A stretch of DNA of 64,000 nucleotides from a bacterium. Its GTDB lineage: Bacteria; Verrucomicrobiota; Kiritimatiellia; CAIKKV01; CAITUY01. This document shows positions 1 through 6,953 of the stretch, piece by piece. Position numbers and translations under genes: made by a program. Where the stretch lies: positions 1-64,000 of the forward strand of contig JBAXWB010000009.1 of assembly GCA_037128595.1 (NCBI GenBank), written 5' to 3'. Position 1 is the stretch's first letter, and every line of letters starts with the position of its first letter. The notes below the pieces were generated by a model. It worked only from the letters and a program-made list of their open reading frames with translations. It had not been told where the DNA came from and ran no database searches.

Positions 1-54
1 TGTTTCATCAAACCGACGTGTGCATGTGATTGGTTTCATTCTTTATAAACCCAA
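1..54 (-). other. Partial integron cassette at window edge
   Basis: This stretch lies beyond the crossover point of the attC at 50-111 and so is the start of the next cassette, read on the - strand. No gene start is visible in it. Its identity follows only from position in the array. Confidence 0.5.
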
Positions 55-111
55 CGTTGGCGCTTTGGCTGAGGCGCGTCAGCGCCGATAGCCAGGAGCG
101 CCCGGTTGGGG
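50..111 (-). repeat. attC of cassette 7
   Basis: Imperfect inverted repeat bounded by CCCAAC on the left and GTTGGGG on the right, with internal arms such as GGCGCTTTGGCT pairing with AGCCAGGAGCGCC around a GCGCGTCAGCGC core. This matches the attC plan (RYYYAAC ... GTTRRRY). The inferred crossover is between 54 and 55. The same 62 bp recur at 2093-2154 except for the outermost bases. Confidence 0.8.
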
Positions 112-280
112 GCATTTCTGTTTTCCTGATTCGATCATCTTGATTGTCCCTCTTGTGGGAGGCGCGCTATGCGCGGCGACTTGTCCGGTCCAGGCACCCA
201 ATTCAGCCTGTCGCGGCGCGTAGCGCCCCTCCCACCGGGAATCAATGCCCATTCATCATCTCTTCAGTTTCATTCCCCAA
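55..280 (-). mobile_element. Gene-less integron cassette, distal copy (cassette 7)
   Basis: A 226-bp unit bounded exactly by two inferred attC crossover points (54/55 and 280/281) and identical to 2098-2323. Past the attC it holds an inverted repeat (GGGAGGCGCGCTATGCGC ... GCGGCGCGTAGCGCCCCTCCC, about 158-236) and no credible open frame. Such gene-less cassettes may carry a promoter, a small RNA or nothing. The shared ends show that the duplication is a whole cassette and not a random repeat. Confidence 0.8.
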
Positions 281-336
281 CGCCGAAAGTCGGGTTCCGA
301 GCGGGACGCGAGGTAACCTGCACTTTCTGGTTGGGA
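276..336 (-). repeat. attC of cassette 6
   Basis: Inverted repeat running from CCCCAAC to GTTGGGA, with arms GCCGAAAGT and ACTTTCTGG(T). Crossover is inferred between 280 and 281. It lies just after the stop codon of the - strand gene at 343-690, where an attC belongs. Confidence 0.8.
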
Positions 337-342
337 GTCCAT

Positions 343-690
343 TCATTCTCCCGGAATATACTCTGCTCTTTCAAAACTCCCGGTCTGGTGAATCCAAAAT
401 CGAGCCCCGCCGTTAGGAAGCCCCAAATCCCACCAGACTTGAATCTCCCATGTTTTGTTTTGATTCAACTCACATTTCATCACTTTGAGCTCGCCCGGCG
501 GTTCACCCCACAGCACGTGATAGGCCGCGTTCGCAATTTGAATTGCCTTTTCTTTTGTGATGCCGCCCGGAGCCAAGCGGCGAGTCATCTCCTGTATTGA
601 CTCCTTCGCCGGTGCATTGGTTGCTGTCTGTGCCGACGCGAATCCACTCAGGACTACGGCGAGGAGGCAGAATATGAGTATTCTCATCAT
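343..690 (-). CDS. Cassette 6 protein: small secreted protein, unknown function
   Basis: About 115 residues. It begins with two Met codons followed by a clear signal peptide (RILIFCLLAVVLSGFASAQ). The mature part is Trp-rich near its end and keeps no motif I can name. The open frame extends to 717, but that start lies inside the neighbouring attC, so the MetMet start at 690/687 is chosen. The GGGAG upstream is part of the cassette boundary itself and may double as the ribosome binding site. The product is probably periplasmic. Confidence 0.65.
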   Translation of the reverse strand: MMRILIFCLLAVVLSGFASAQTATNAPAKESIQEMTRRLAPGGITKEKAIQIANAAYHVLWGEPPGELKVMKCELNQNKTWEIQVWWDLGLPNGGARFWIHQTGSFERAEYIPGE

Positions 691-702
691 CTTTATCTTT
701 CT

Positions 703-765
703 CCCAACGGTGCTCATGACCCGCGGCGAGCGTGCGAGCCGTCGCGGTCAAAGAGCTGGTTCGGG
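703..765 (-). repeat. attC of cassette 5
   Basis: Inverted repeat from CCCAAC to GTTCGGG with arms CTCATGACCCGCGGC and GTCGCGGTCAAAGAG. Crossover is inferred between 707 and 708. The attC overlaps the last codons of the cassette 5 gene, as is common in compact cassettes. Confidence 0.8.
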
Positions 766-999
766 TTTCGTTTTCATCCGGATTGCTTCTCTATGCCAAT
801 GCCGATGTCGGATCAAGCAAAAGATTCCGAACCCAAACGGTATCGCCGCTGACAAAGTACTAAGGCCAAAAGCACACGCAATCTCTTTAAGACCTGACAT
901 TGGCCGATCCGCCAATGGGGTTAGTAACGTGCCAACGCCCATGATGATCAAGAAAACGGCTGCAAGGCCATAGACTAATCTCGCTGTTCCGTATTTCAT
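748..999 (-). CDS. Cassette 5 protein: small membrane protein, unknown function
   Basis: 83 residues with two hydrophobic segments (about residues 9-29 and 45-62) and a basic, His-rich C-terminus. This fits a two-span inner-membrane protein. I recognise no family. The 3' end runs into its attC, which supports the gene/attC pairing of a cassette. The start is the ATG at 999 with an AGAGA stretch upstream. Confidence 0.6.
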   Translation of the reverse strand: MKYGTARLVYGLAAVFLIIMGVGTLLTPLADRPMSGLKEIACAFGLSTLSAAIPFGFGIFCLIRHRHWHREAIRMKTKPEPAL

Positions 1000-1013
1000 A
1001 TCATTCTCTTATC

Positions 1014-1074
1014 CCGAACGTTGGCCTTGTGGCTGAGGCGCGGAGCGCCGATAGCCACAAAGGCCGTGTTCGGC
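1014..1074 (-). repeat. attC of cassette 4
   Basis: Inverted repeat from CCCGAAC to GTTCGGC, closely related to the attC at 50-111 and 2093-2154: it shares the GTTGGC...TGGCTGAGGCGCG...CGCCGATAGCCA body. The shared body indicates one family of attC sites typical of a chromosomal integron. Crossover is inferred between 1018 and 1019. Confidence 0.85.
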
Positions 1075-1095
1075 TCTATTTTATTAATAATAATA

Positions 1096-1323
1096 TCACT
1101 TCCATCCGAACAGCCACTGTCCAATATCCACAATCATATGCCCGACGACTGCGAAACCCAATACCCCCATGACAATGCGAAATACTCTCCTCGAACTCCT
1201 GTCTGACCCCAACCAAGCCTGCGCTCTTTGGCGATTGTCGCCTTTGTTGAGATATGCTCGCCAAGCAAACAAATACCCCACGCTGACGCACGAAATAACA
1301 ATAAGTTCAACAATGTCATGCAT
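1096..1323 (-). CDS. Cassette 4 protein: small membrane protein, unknown function
   Basis: 75 residues with hydrophobic stretches at about 5-20 and 52-70 and a charged loop between (NKGDNRQR...DRSSRR). It is probably a two-span membrane protein. Two other frames cover the same DNA, but only this one both starts just inside the cassette boundary and stops just before the attC. No family recognised. Confidence 0.55.
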   Translation of the reverse strand: MHDIVELIVISCVSVGYLFAWRAYLNKGDNRQRAQAWLGSDRSSRRVFRIVMGVLGFAVVGHMIVDIGQWLFGWK

Positions 1324-1335
1324 GGTTTATTCTTG

Positions 1336-1405
1336 CCGAACGATCAACATGAGCATCGAGTTGAACCCGCGGGTTCACCGAGTATGCTCCATGTTTTGGT
1401 TGGCC
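1336..1405 (-). repeat. attC of cassette 3
   Basis: Inverted repeat from GCCGAAC to GTTGGCC with arms CAACATGAGCAT and ATGCTCCATGTTTTG and a GAACCCGCGGGTTC central palindrome. It diverges from the other attC bodies but keeps both ends. Crossover is inferred between 1340 and 1341. Confidence 0.75.
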
Positions 1406-1414
1406 CTTCATTGA

Positions 1415-1705
1415 TCATGGTGATCTCATCAGGCATTCTTTGAACCGCCTTCTTCCCCAATCCGTCTTCATACACTCAACCGGAGTCAGATCATCCAAGG
1501 CAGGAATCGAACGCTTCATGTACTCCAAGGCGTGCGTCAGTGCAACATGGAAGACGACTCGTGTTATCTGGCTATCGCCACCGCAAAGTGCGAGAAGTTC
1601 TTGCCGACCATGCCACGCCTCAAACTGTGCGTCGAGGTCCAAGTCGGGTACACCCGCAAGTCTTGCGAAGGCTTCATCTCCACAATAGTATTTCTCTAGT
1701 GGCAT
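1415..1705 (-). CDS. Cassette 3 protein: unknown, weakly DUF2384-like C-terminus
   Basis: 96 residues, soluble, with a good ribosome binding site (AAGGA) next to the cassette boundary. The C-terminal part (IPALDDLTPVECMKTDWGRRR) has the shape of the toxin-binding domain of Xre/MbcA/ParS antitoxins, in which a small helical domain ends in 'P-x-x-(W/L)L-x-T-x-x-G'. This is a weak resemblance and no helix-turn-helix precedes it. If right it would be an antitoxin-like cassette without a toxin; otherwise it is an unknown protein. Confidence 0.6.
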   Translation of the reverse strand: MPLEKYYCGDEAFARLAGVPDLDLDAQFEAWHGRQELLALCGGDSQITRVVFHVALTHALEYMKRSIPALDDLTPVECMKTDWGRRRFKECLMRSP

Positions 1706-1715
1706 TGATTTCCTT

Positions 1716-1777
1716 GGCCAACGGTCACAATCTGGTTGAGGAGCGGAGCGACGATAACCAGAATTGTGTTGTTCGAG
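1716..1777 (-). repeat. attC of cassette 2
   Basis: Inverted repeat from GGCCAAC to GTTCGAG with arms ACAATCTGGTT and AACCAGAATTGTGTTG around GAGGAGCGGAGCGACGAT. It has the same general body as the attC sites at 50, 1014 and 2093. Crossover is inferred between 1721 and 1722. Confidence 0.8.
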
Positions 1778-1779
1778 TC

Positions 1780-2031
1780 CTATTTTCCATCTTTGTTTTC
1801 TTCAAGTCCAGATTGACCAAACAATGCGTGCATCTGGTTGATCATGAACTTCCCAAGGAGCCGAAAGGTGAGAAATCCGACCAAAAGTGAAACGATGGAC
1901 GCTGTGGTCAAAATGACACATGCAACAATCTTCCCATTCCCCGAGCCCTTGATGAGAGCGAAGACCGCGAATGACAAACTGCCGAAACCACTCAACATGA
2001 TAACTACTCCGACAATCTTTGATAAAATCAT
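1780..2031 (-). CDS. Cassette 2 protein: small membrane protein, unknown function
   Basis: 83 residues with two long hydrophobic segments (about 5-27 and 33-57) and a polar Lys/Glu-rich tail (LEENKDGK). This fits a two-span membrane protein. It stops two bases before its attC. About 65 bp of AT-rich leader separate the start from the cassette boundary, enough for a cassette-borne promoter. No family recognised. Confidence 0.6.
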   Translation of the reverse strand: MILSKIVGVVIMLSGFGSLSFAVFALIKGSGNGKIVACVILTTASIVSLLVGFLTFRLLGKFMINQMHALFGQSGLEENKDGK

Positions 2032-2092
2032 CGCGTAGATTTCAAATGCCCTGATAATTCCTTTACTGATTTTTATTTTATATTTCTCATGC

Positions 2093-2154
2093 TCGAACGT
2101 TGGCGCTTTGGCTGAGGCGCGTCAGCGCCGATAGCCAGGAGCGCCCGGTTGGGG
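2093..2154 (-). repeat. attC of cassette 1
   Basis: Same inverted repeat as at 50-111, ending in GTTGGGG. It belongs to the gene-less cassette next to attI. Crossover is inferred between 2097 and 2098. Confidence 0.8.
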
Positions 2155-2323
2155 GCATTTCTGTTTTCCTGATTCGATCATCTTGATTGTCCCTCTTGTG
2201 GGAGGCGCGCTATGCGCGGCGACTTGTCCGGTCCAGGCACCCAATTCAGCCTGTCGCGGCGCGTAGCGCCCCTCCCACCGGGAATCAATGCCCATTCATC
2301 ATCTCTTCAGTTTCATTCCCCAA
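2098..2323 (-). mobile_element. Gene-less integron cassette, attI-proximal copy (cassette 1)
   Basis: 226 bp identical to 55-280 and set at the first position, directly against attI (crossover 2323/2324). By the known order of integron insertion, new cassettes enter at attI, so this copy is probably the younger. It holds no credible gene. Confidence 0.8.
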
Positions 2324-2393
2324 CATATAATGTGCCGCCGGCGGTGATTCCCTGAAACCCGTCCCAGAGGCACTGCCAGCCTGATTGATCAGG

Positions 2394-2422
2394 AACCTAC
2401 ATCTGCAAAGTTATGCTGTCAA
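2394..2422 (-). promoter_or_regulatory. Candidate cassette promoter Pc
   Basis: On the - strand a perfect TTGACA (2422-2417) is followed after 17 bases by TAGGTT (2399-2394), a weak -10. It points from attI into the cassette array, as a Pc promoter should. This is prediction from sequence only. Confidence 0.3.
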
Positions 2423-2648
2423 GAAGCCGTTCTTTTTGTCTCAGGTTTATTGCGCTTAACCGACTGCTACTCAAAGGTATAATGGAATTGTTATTGGCAT
2501 TGCCGAGCCTGTAACCCACCTTTTATATCCATCGTTCGTTCGTCACGATTTCGTCACTTCCGTCACGCCGAGCGGTAATCACCCGTCAATATGATGGATG
2601 AGCCGCCAGCGGTATATCCCGATGCTTGAGCACTCAATTTTGGTTGTT

Positions 2649-2676
2649 TTGAGCGGCTAAAGGTAACTAATATATA
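2649..2676 (+). promoter_or_regulatory. Candidate integrase promoter
   Basis: TTGAGC, a 16-base spacer and TATATA lie about 55 bp before the intI start. The right arm of the 14-bp inverted repeat (2680-2693) begins just after the -10 box, where a repressor could act. An AGGAG lies 8 bases before the ATG at 2732. Confidence 0.35.
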
Positions 2677-2731
2677 GGCTATACCGCTGGCGGTAGTTTG
2701 TCGCCAGCACACAAATTGATAGGAGCTTTCG

Positions 2732-3979
2732 ATGGAACCCTTTAATCTTGAACCGTTTGTGGCATTCATGAAGAGTCGCGGTCTGCCTCCGGAGAGGAAT
2801 ATCCCATTCTACGCCTCATGGGTGCGGCGCTATTTGCAGTCTGAAATGCCCGGCGTCATCGCGGATAGCACGGACAAAATCCGCTTTTTCTGTGAACAGT
2901 TGGCCCGCACGGAGGGCGTGCAGGATTGGCAGATCGAACAGGCGCAACGGGCGATTGAATTGTATGAGCGCGTTTTCAGGAAAGAGGGGCTTCCCAGTTC
3001 CGCTCCGGCTCAACCGCTTTCGGATGGCGAAACCGCTTGCGGCCGGATGCGGGAGTTGATCCGGCTCCGTCATTATTCCTTGCGCACGGAACAGACTTAT
3101 CTGGATTGGGTAAGGCGTTATCTTGCCTATGCCAAGGCGAATCAACTGGATTGGCAGACGGACAGTACCTGCCGGAGTTATATCTCGTATCTGGCAACCA
3201 CCCGCAACGTCGCCAGCTCCACCCAGAATCAGGCGTTCAACGCCTTGCTGTTCCTGCAACGGGAGGTTTTGAAGCGGGAGGTAGCGGATATCACTTCCGT
3301 CAGGGCAAAGCGCGGAACCAAATTGCCTTGCGTGCTCAGCGTGGATGAAGTCCGGGCCGTTTTAAAGGCGGCCCCGGAGCCTGCCCGGCTGATGCTTGAA
3401 TTGACTTACGGGGCCGGGTTGCGCGTTTCAGAGACGATCCGCCTGCGTATTAAGGACCTGGATTTCAACAACCACCTGGTCTTTGTCCGGGCAGGAAAAG
3501 GCGACAAGGATCGCAGCACGCTGCTGCCGAAGAAATTGGATGAGCCCTTGAAGGCCCAAATCGCATTGGTGAAGTCCATCCATGAGCGGGACCTTGCCGC
3601 CGGCCATGGTGGGGTTTACCTGCCGTTTGCATTGGATCGCAAATATCCCCGGGCGGAAGTAGAGTTCGGGTGGCAATACCTCTTCCCGGCCGCGGATCTC
3701 TCGACGGATCCGCGTTCGGGGAAATTCAGACGGCATCATATCATGGACGAGGTGCTTCAGCGCGCCATGCGGGCGGCCGTCCAGAAAACGGGTATCAACA
3801 AGCCGGCGACAGTCCATGCACTGCGCCATTCCTTTGCCACGAATATGCTCCTTAAAGGTGTCAACATCCGGGAAGTTCAGAAGTATCTGGGTCATCAGAG
3901 CGTGGAAACAACCATGATTTACACCCACGTCATCCGCGGCATGGATTCGACCGCCGAGAGCCCACTGGATGAATTATAA
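2732..3979 (+). CDS. intI: Integron integrase IntI (tyrosine recombinase)
   Basis: 415 residues. It catalyses attI x attC recombination of gene cassettes. The tyrosine recombinase residues are visible: Arg231 (AGLRVSE), Lys in GKGDKDR, His362-x-x-Arg365 (HALRH), His388 (LGHQS) and Tyr397 (TMIYTHV). The insert between the active-site boxes (WQYLFPA ... RRHHIMDE) is the IntI-specific element that separates this family from XerC/D. The protein is longer than the roughly 320-340 residues of class 1-type IntI. The extra part is an N-terminal helical region (about residues 1-95) ahead of the usual SAM-like domain. It is transcribed away from the cassettes, the standard integron layout. Confidence 0.93.
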   Translation: MEPFNLEPFVAFMKSRGLPPERNIPFYASWVRRYLQSEMPGVIADSTDKIRFFCEQLARTEGVQDWQIEQAQRAIELYERVFRKEGLPSSAPAQPLSDGETACGRMRELIRLRHYSLRTEQTYLDWVRRYLAYAKANQLDWQTDSTCRSYISYLATTRNVASSTQNQAFNALLFLQREVLKREVADITSVRAKRGTKLPCVLSVDEVRAVLKAAPEPARLMLELTYGAGLRVSETIRLRIKDLDFNNHLVFVRAGKGDKDRSTLLPKKLDEPLKAQIALVKSIHERDLAAGHGGVYLPFALDRKYPRAEVEFGWQYLFPAADLSTDPRSGKFRRHHIMDEVLQRAMRAAVQKTGINKPATVHALRHSFATNMLLKGVNIREVQKYLGHQSVETTMIYTHVIRGMDSTAESPLDEL

Positions 3980-4010
3980 GGTAGCTCCCACGCTGAAGTG
4001 ATTTTTCGGA

Positions 4011-4048
4011 TTGACTTAAAATACATCAATGCTTAACAGTTTAAGCAT
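4011..4048 (+). promoter_or_regulatory. Promoter and overlapping palindromic operator of the LacI-like gene
   Basis: A TTGACT -35 box lies at 4011-4016. The palindrome ATGCTTAA-CAGT-TTAAGCAT (4029-4048) covers the expected -10 position and both candidate start codons. A LacI-family HTH is encoded immediately after, so autorepression is the natural reading. The -10 box itself is poor. Confidence 0.5.
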
Positions 4049-5573
4049 GAGCATAAACGTTTCCATCAAGGATGTCGCAAGGGCGGCAGGGGTGTCAGTC
4101 GCAGCGGTCTCTTATACACTCAGCGGGAAAGGTTCCAGATATCGCATTGCACCCGGGACCCAGGACCGGATCCGGGTTATTGCCAGTCAGTTGAATTACC
4201 AGCCGGATGGTTTGGCGAGGGAGATCAGGGTGAGTCGGCGGTCGCCGGATGGCAGTGGGCAAACGGTAGCAGACAAAGGACGACAGATCGGACTCGTGAT
4301 CGCCGTCGGTAGCCCCGCTTCTACCCTGGCCCTGATTCCTGCGCAGGAACCGGTCCTGTCAGCAGCGGGGTTTACGACCATCTTCATTGCCTTGACGCCG
4401 GATCCAGAGGTGATTCGGACCCGGCTGGCCGCACTTCTGGCCTCAGGTGTTTCAGGGATTCTGTGCTGCCCTGGAGTCTTCACTGCCGTGTCAGCCACCG
4501 TGGGTGACCGGTGTCCGGTAATTGCGTTGAGCCCCTGGGCAGCTGAGCTGCTGGTGAAACCGAAGCCTGTTATTCCTGCAGCCACTCCGCCGAAACCGGC
4601 GCCCACGATGGTGGTCGAACCCGCACCTTTTGTGACGCCAAAACTGACCCCGGTCGCGGCGATAGCGCCAATCGCTGTTGCGCCCGCAACTGTGATGTCA
4701 CCTGTGGACGCGGCGGTGACGGAGCACCGCCCTCCAGTTGTCCCAGAGGCCGGGCTAGTGCCCACTCAGGTCCCTGAGCCGGTCACCCTGCCGGAACCAG
4801 TGTTGGTGGCTTTGCCTGATGCAACACCTGTCCCGCCGGTCGTCATGCCGGAGCCGGTGTCTGAGCCGGTGTCTGAACCGGTAGTTGACGGGACGTCGGT
4901 GTCTGAACCCGCGACATCCCCGGTGGACACGGCGGTGATGGAGCACCGCCCTCCATTTGTCCCAGAGGCCGAGCCAGTGCCCACTCAGGTCCCTGAGCCG
5001 GTCACCCTGCCGGAGCCGGTGTTGGTGGCTTTGCCTGATGTAACACCTGTCCCGCCGGTCGTCATGCCGGAGCCGGTGTCTGAACCGGTGTCTGAACCGG
5101 TAGTTGACGGGACGTCGGTGTCTGAACCCGCGACATCCTCGGTGGACGCGGCGGTGACGGAGCACCGCCCTCCATTTGTCCCAGAGGCCGAGCCAGTGCC
5201 CACCCAGATCCCTGAGCCGGTCACCATGCCGGAACCGGTGTTGGTGGCCTTGCCTGATGCAACACCTGTCCAGCCGGCCGTCATGCCGGAGCCGGTGTCT
5301 GAACCGGTAGTTGACGGGACGTCGGTGTCTGAACCCATGACATCCCCGGTGGACACGGCGGTGACGGAGCACCGCCCTCCATTTGTCCCAGAGGCCGGGC
5401 CAGTGCCCACTCAGGTCCCTGAGCCGGTCACCATGCCGGAGCCGGTGTCTGAGCCCGCGACATCCCCGGTGGACGCGGCGGTGACGGAGCCCCGCCCTCC
5501 ATTGACGCAGGTTTCTGAGGGGAAAGAGGCTGAAGCAGAGGCTTCAATCGACACGGAAATACCCAATGCTTAA
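4029..5573 (+). CDS. LacI-type DNA-binding protein with truncated sensor domain and proline-rich repeat tail
   Basis: 514 residues. Residues ~10-70 form a LacI helix-turn-helix and hinge (VSIKDVARAAGVSVAAVSYTL ... NYQPDGLAR). Residues ~85-180 resemble the first half of a periplasmic-binding-protein-like sensor (GLVIAVG..., GVSGILCCPG), but the rest of that fold is missing. From ~185 to the end the protein is Pro/Val/Glu/Thr-rich, including three to four copies of a repeat of 73 residues (219 bp; starts near 4716, 4935, 5154 and 5361, the last shortened). ATG at 4029 lies inside the palindrome; ATG at 4047 gives a more usual LacI N-terminus. Neither has a clear ribosome binding site. Targets unknown; autoregulation is likely. 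Confidence 0.75.
   Translation: MLNSLSMSINVSIKDVARAAGVSVAAVSYTLSGKGSRYRIAPGTQDRIRVIASQLNYQPDGLAREIRVSRRSPDGSGQTVADKGRQIGLVIAVGSPASTLALIPAQEPVLSAAGFTTIFIALTPDPEVIRTRLAALLASGVSGILCCPGVFTAVSATVGDRCPVIALSPWAAELLVKPKPVIPAATPPKPAPTMVVEPAPFVTPKLTPVAAIAPIAVAPATVMSPVDAAVTEHRPPVVPEAGLVPTQVPEPVTLPEPVLVALPDATPVPPVVMPEPVSEPVSEPVVDGTSVSEPATSPVDTAVMEHRPPFVPEAEPVPTQVPEPVTLPEPVLVALPDVTPVPPVVMPEPVSEPVSEPVVDGTSVSEPATSSVDAAVTEHRPPFVPEAEPVPTQIPEPVTMPEPVLVALPDATPVQPAVMPEPVSEPVVDGTSVSEPMTSPVDTAVTEHRPPFVPEAGPVPTQVPEPVTMPEPVSEPATSPVDAAVTEPRPPLTQVSEGKEAEAEASIDTEIPNA
4690..5530 (+). repeat. Tandem 219-bp coding repeats
   Basis: In-frame direct repeats (units starting near 4716, 4935, 5154 and 5361, with a last partial at 5481) encode VPEPVT..PEPVLVALP-type segments. 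The spacing is 219, 219, 207 and 120 bp; the 12-bp loss equals one fewer SEPV unit. Near identity between copies means recent expansion or gene conversion. Long open frames on the - strand here are shadows of the repeat. Confidence 0.9.
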
Positions 5574-5585
5574 CAGTTTAAGCAT
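5566..5585. repeat. Second copy of the 20-bp palindrome
   Basis: Exact copy of 4029-4048 (arms ATGCTTAA and TTAAGCAT, spacer CAGT). It spans the stop codon of the LacI-like gene and abuts the stop codon of the convergent CCA-enzyme gene. Two identical operators about 1.5 kb apart would allow DNA looping by a LacI-type protein; alternatively the pair marks the ends of a moved segment. Confidence 0.85.
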
Positions 5586-6913
5586 CAGGTATTGATCGAC
5601 GCAAACCCCTCGGCGATTTCCCGTCGAAGCCATGCCAATAACGCTTCGCGATCTGCCACCGTGCCTTCAAGTTGGGCGTCGTAGGCCTTCTTGCGCCAGA
5701 CCCCGACTTCCGGTCCCTCGGGGATGCCTAGAGCGATAATGTCACGCCCGTTGACCCAGGGCTCGGGGAGCACGGGTTCCGAATCCATCTGCCGCCTGAA
5801 TTCCAGGAGATACTCATGGTTCACTAAATCCCCGTGACTTGATGCGCAATCCAGCCGGTGCAGTTCCATTTCAGAGAGAAACGTCGGTGATCCCACCAGA
5901 CGCCGCAAAGTGGCACGCCGCATGGATTTCACATCAATAAAGCGCATGTGGTTTCCCACCATAAACGTGATGGCATCGCGATCATCACAGGAGAATTTCA
6001 GTCTTTCCAGAATCACTTTGGCGGCCTCCGCCCCCACCTTCGCGTGACACTCGAATCGCCACCGGCCCTCTTTAAACTGGGCCGTAGGCGGCTTTCCGAC
6101 ATCATGCAGGAGCACCGCCCAGGCCAGCCGATAGTCATCCGTGTGCATCTGATTCAACATGATGATCGTATGTTGGAACACATCCCCCTCAGGGTGATAT
6201 TCCGGAGGTTGTTCCACACCCTGCATGACGGCCACTTCCGGCAGGATCATCTGGAGCAAGCCCAGTTCCTTCAACAGGATGATGGCATCCCCCGCCTGCC
6301 GGGACTCGACCAGAAGCCGGTTCAGTTCCTCGCGAATCCGCTCTGCGCTGATCGCCCCGATCCGGACGGCTGTTGCCCGGATGGCATTGGCGGTAGCCGG
6401 CTCAATGGCAAATCCCAGCGTGGCGGCAAACCGGGCGGCCCGCAACATCCTTAGATGATCCTCCCGGAAACGATCTGCCGGCACCCCCACCGCACGGATG
6501 ATCTGCCGGTCAATATCACCGCGACCACCCACATAGTCCAGCACCTGCTGCTCAAGCGGGTCATAGAACAGGGCATTTACCGTGAAATCGCGCCGCTGCG
6601 CATCCGTTTCAGGATCTGAAAAGGTGATGCTCGTGGGGTGCCGCCCGTCGGTATACACGTCATCTTTCCGGAAGGTCGCCACTTCATACCAATGCCCGGC
6701 CACCGGGACGCGCACCACCCCAAAGGATTTCCCCACCGCCACCGCGGCCGGGAACAGCTCCATCACTTTGTCCGGAACGGCATTGGTGGCAATATCGAAA
6801 TCCTTGGCGGCCCGCCCCAGGATCAGGTCGCGAACGCATCCCCCTGCCCAATAGGCGATAAAGCCCGCGTCCTTGAGCCGGCGGACAATCTCCAGGGCAC
6901 CCGGAACCGCCAC
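5585..6913 (-). CDS. cca: CCA-adding enzyme / poly(A) polymerase family tRNA nucleotidyltransferase with HD domain
   Basis: It adds or repairs the CCA end of tRNA. Visible signatures: AGGCVRD, the nucleotidyltransferase carboxylates DFDIAT, the RRDFTVNAL and RMLRAARFA boxes of class II nucleotidyltransferases, and a C-terminal HD phosphohydrolase motif (HDVGKP). The open frame reaches an ATG at 7036, but that start lies 83 bp inside cdd and would add a Cys-rich stretch encoded by low-complexity DNA. GTG at 6913 puts AGGCVRD about 22 residues in, as usual. TTG at 6928 is also possible; no good ribosome binding site is seen for either. Polyadenylation instead of CCA addition cannot be excluded. 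Confidence 0.88.
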   Translation of the reverse strand: MAVPGALEIVRRLKDAGFIAYWAGGCVRDLILGRAAKDFDIATNAVPDKVMELFPAAVAVGKSFGVVRVPVAGHWYEVATFRKDDVYTDGRHPTSITFSDPETDAQRRDFTVNALFYDPLEQQVLDYVGGRGDIDRQIIRAVGVPADRFREDHLRMLRAARFAATLGFAIEPATANAIRATAVRIGAISAERIREELNRLLVESRQAGDAIILLKELGLLQMILPEVAVMQGVEQPPEYHPEGDVFQHTIIMLNQMHTDDYRLAWAVLLHDVGKPPTAQFKEGRWRFECHAKVGAEAAKVILERLKFSCDDRDAITFMVGNHMRFIDVKSMRRATLRRLVGSPTFLSEMELHRLDCASSHGDLVNHEYLLEFRRQMDSEPVLPEPWVNGRDIIALGIPEGPEVGVWRKKAYDAQLEGTVADREALLAWLRREIAEGFASINT

Positions 6914-6953
6914 GTGGGAGAGATTCAAAGGGACAGAAGTCAGAACACAGGAT

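Larger units (their letters stand above)
2324..2731. other. attI-like region and intI leader
   Basis: About 400 bp between the last cassette boundary and the integrase gene, with no credible gene. The insertion point is the AAC/GTT at 2322-2324. The region holds three copies of a CCGCC(A/G)GCGGT motif: 2335-2345, 2603-2613 and inverted at 2683-2693. The last two sit in a 14-bp perfect inverted repeat (2603-2616 and 2680-2693). These could be integrase or repressor binding sites. It is called attI by position. Confidence 0.6.

Noticed and set aside
144-600. Two + strand open frames over the cassette 7/6 junction
   Set aside because: They cross an attC and the cassette boundary and run against the cassette direction; no ribosome binding site or domain.
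3980-3991. 12-bp match GGTAGCTCCCAC between 3980 and 30532
   Set aside because: Matches of this length are expected by chance in 64 kb.
4196-5410. Several long - strand open frames across the proline-rich repeats (for example 205 and 141 residues)
   Set aside because: They are shadows of the repeated + strand gene: Arg/His- or Gly/Thr-only composition, no ribosome binding sites, no domains.
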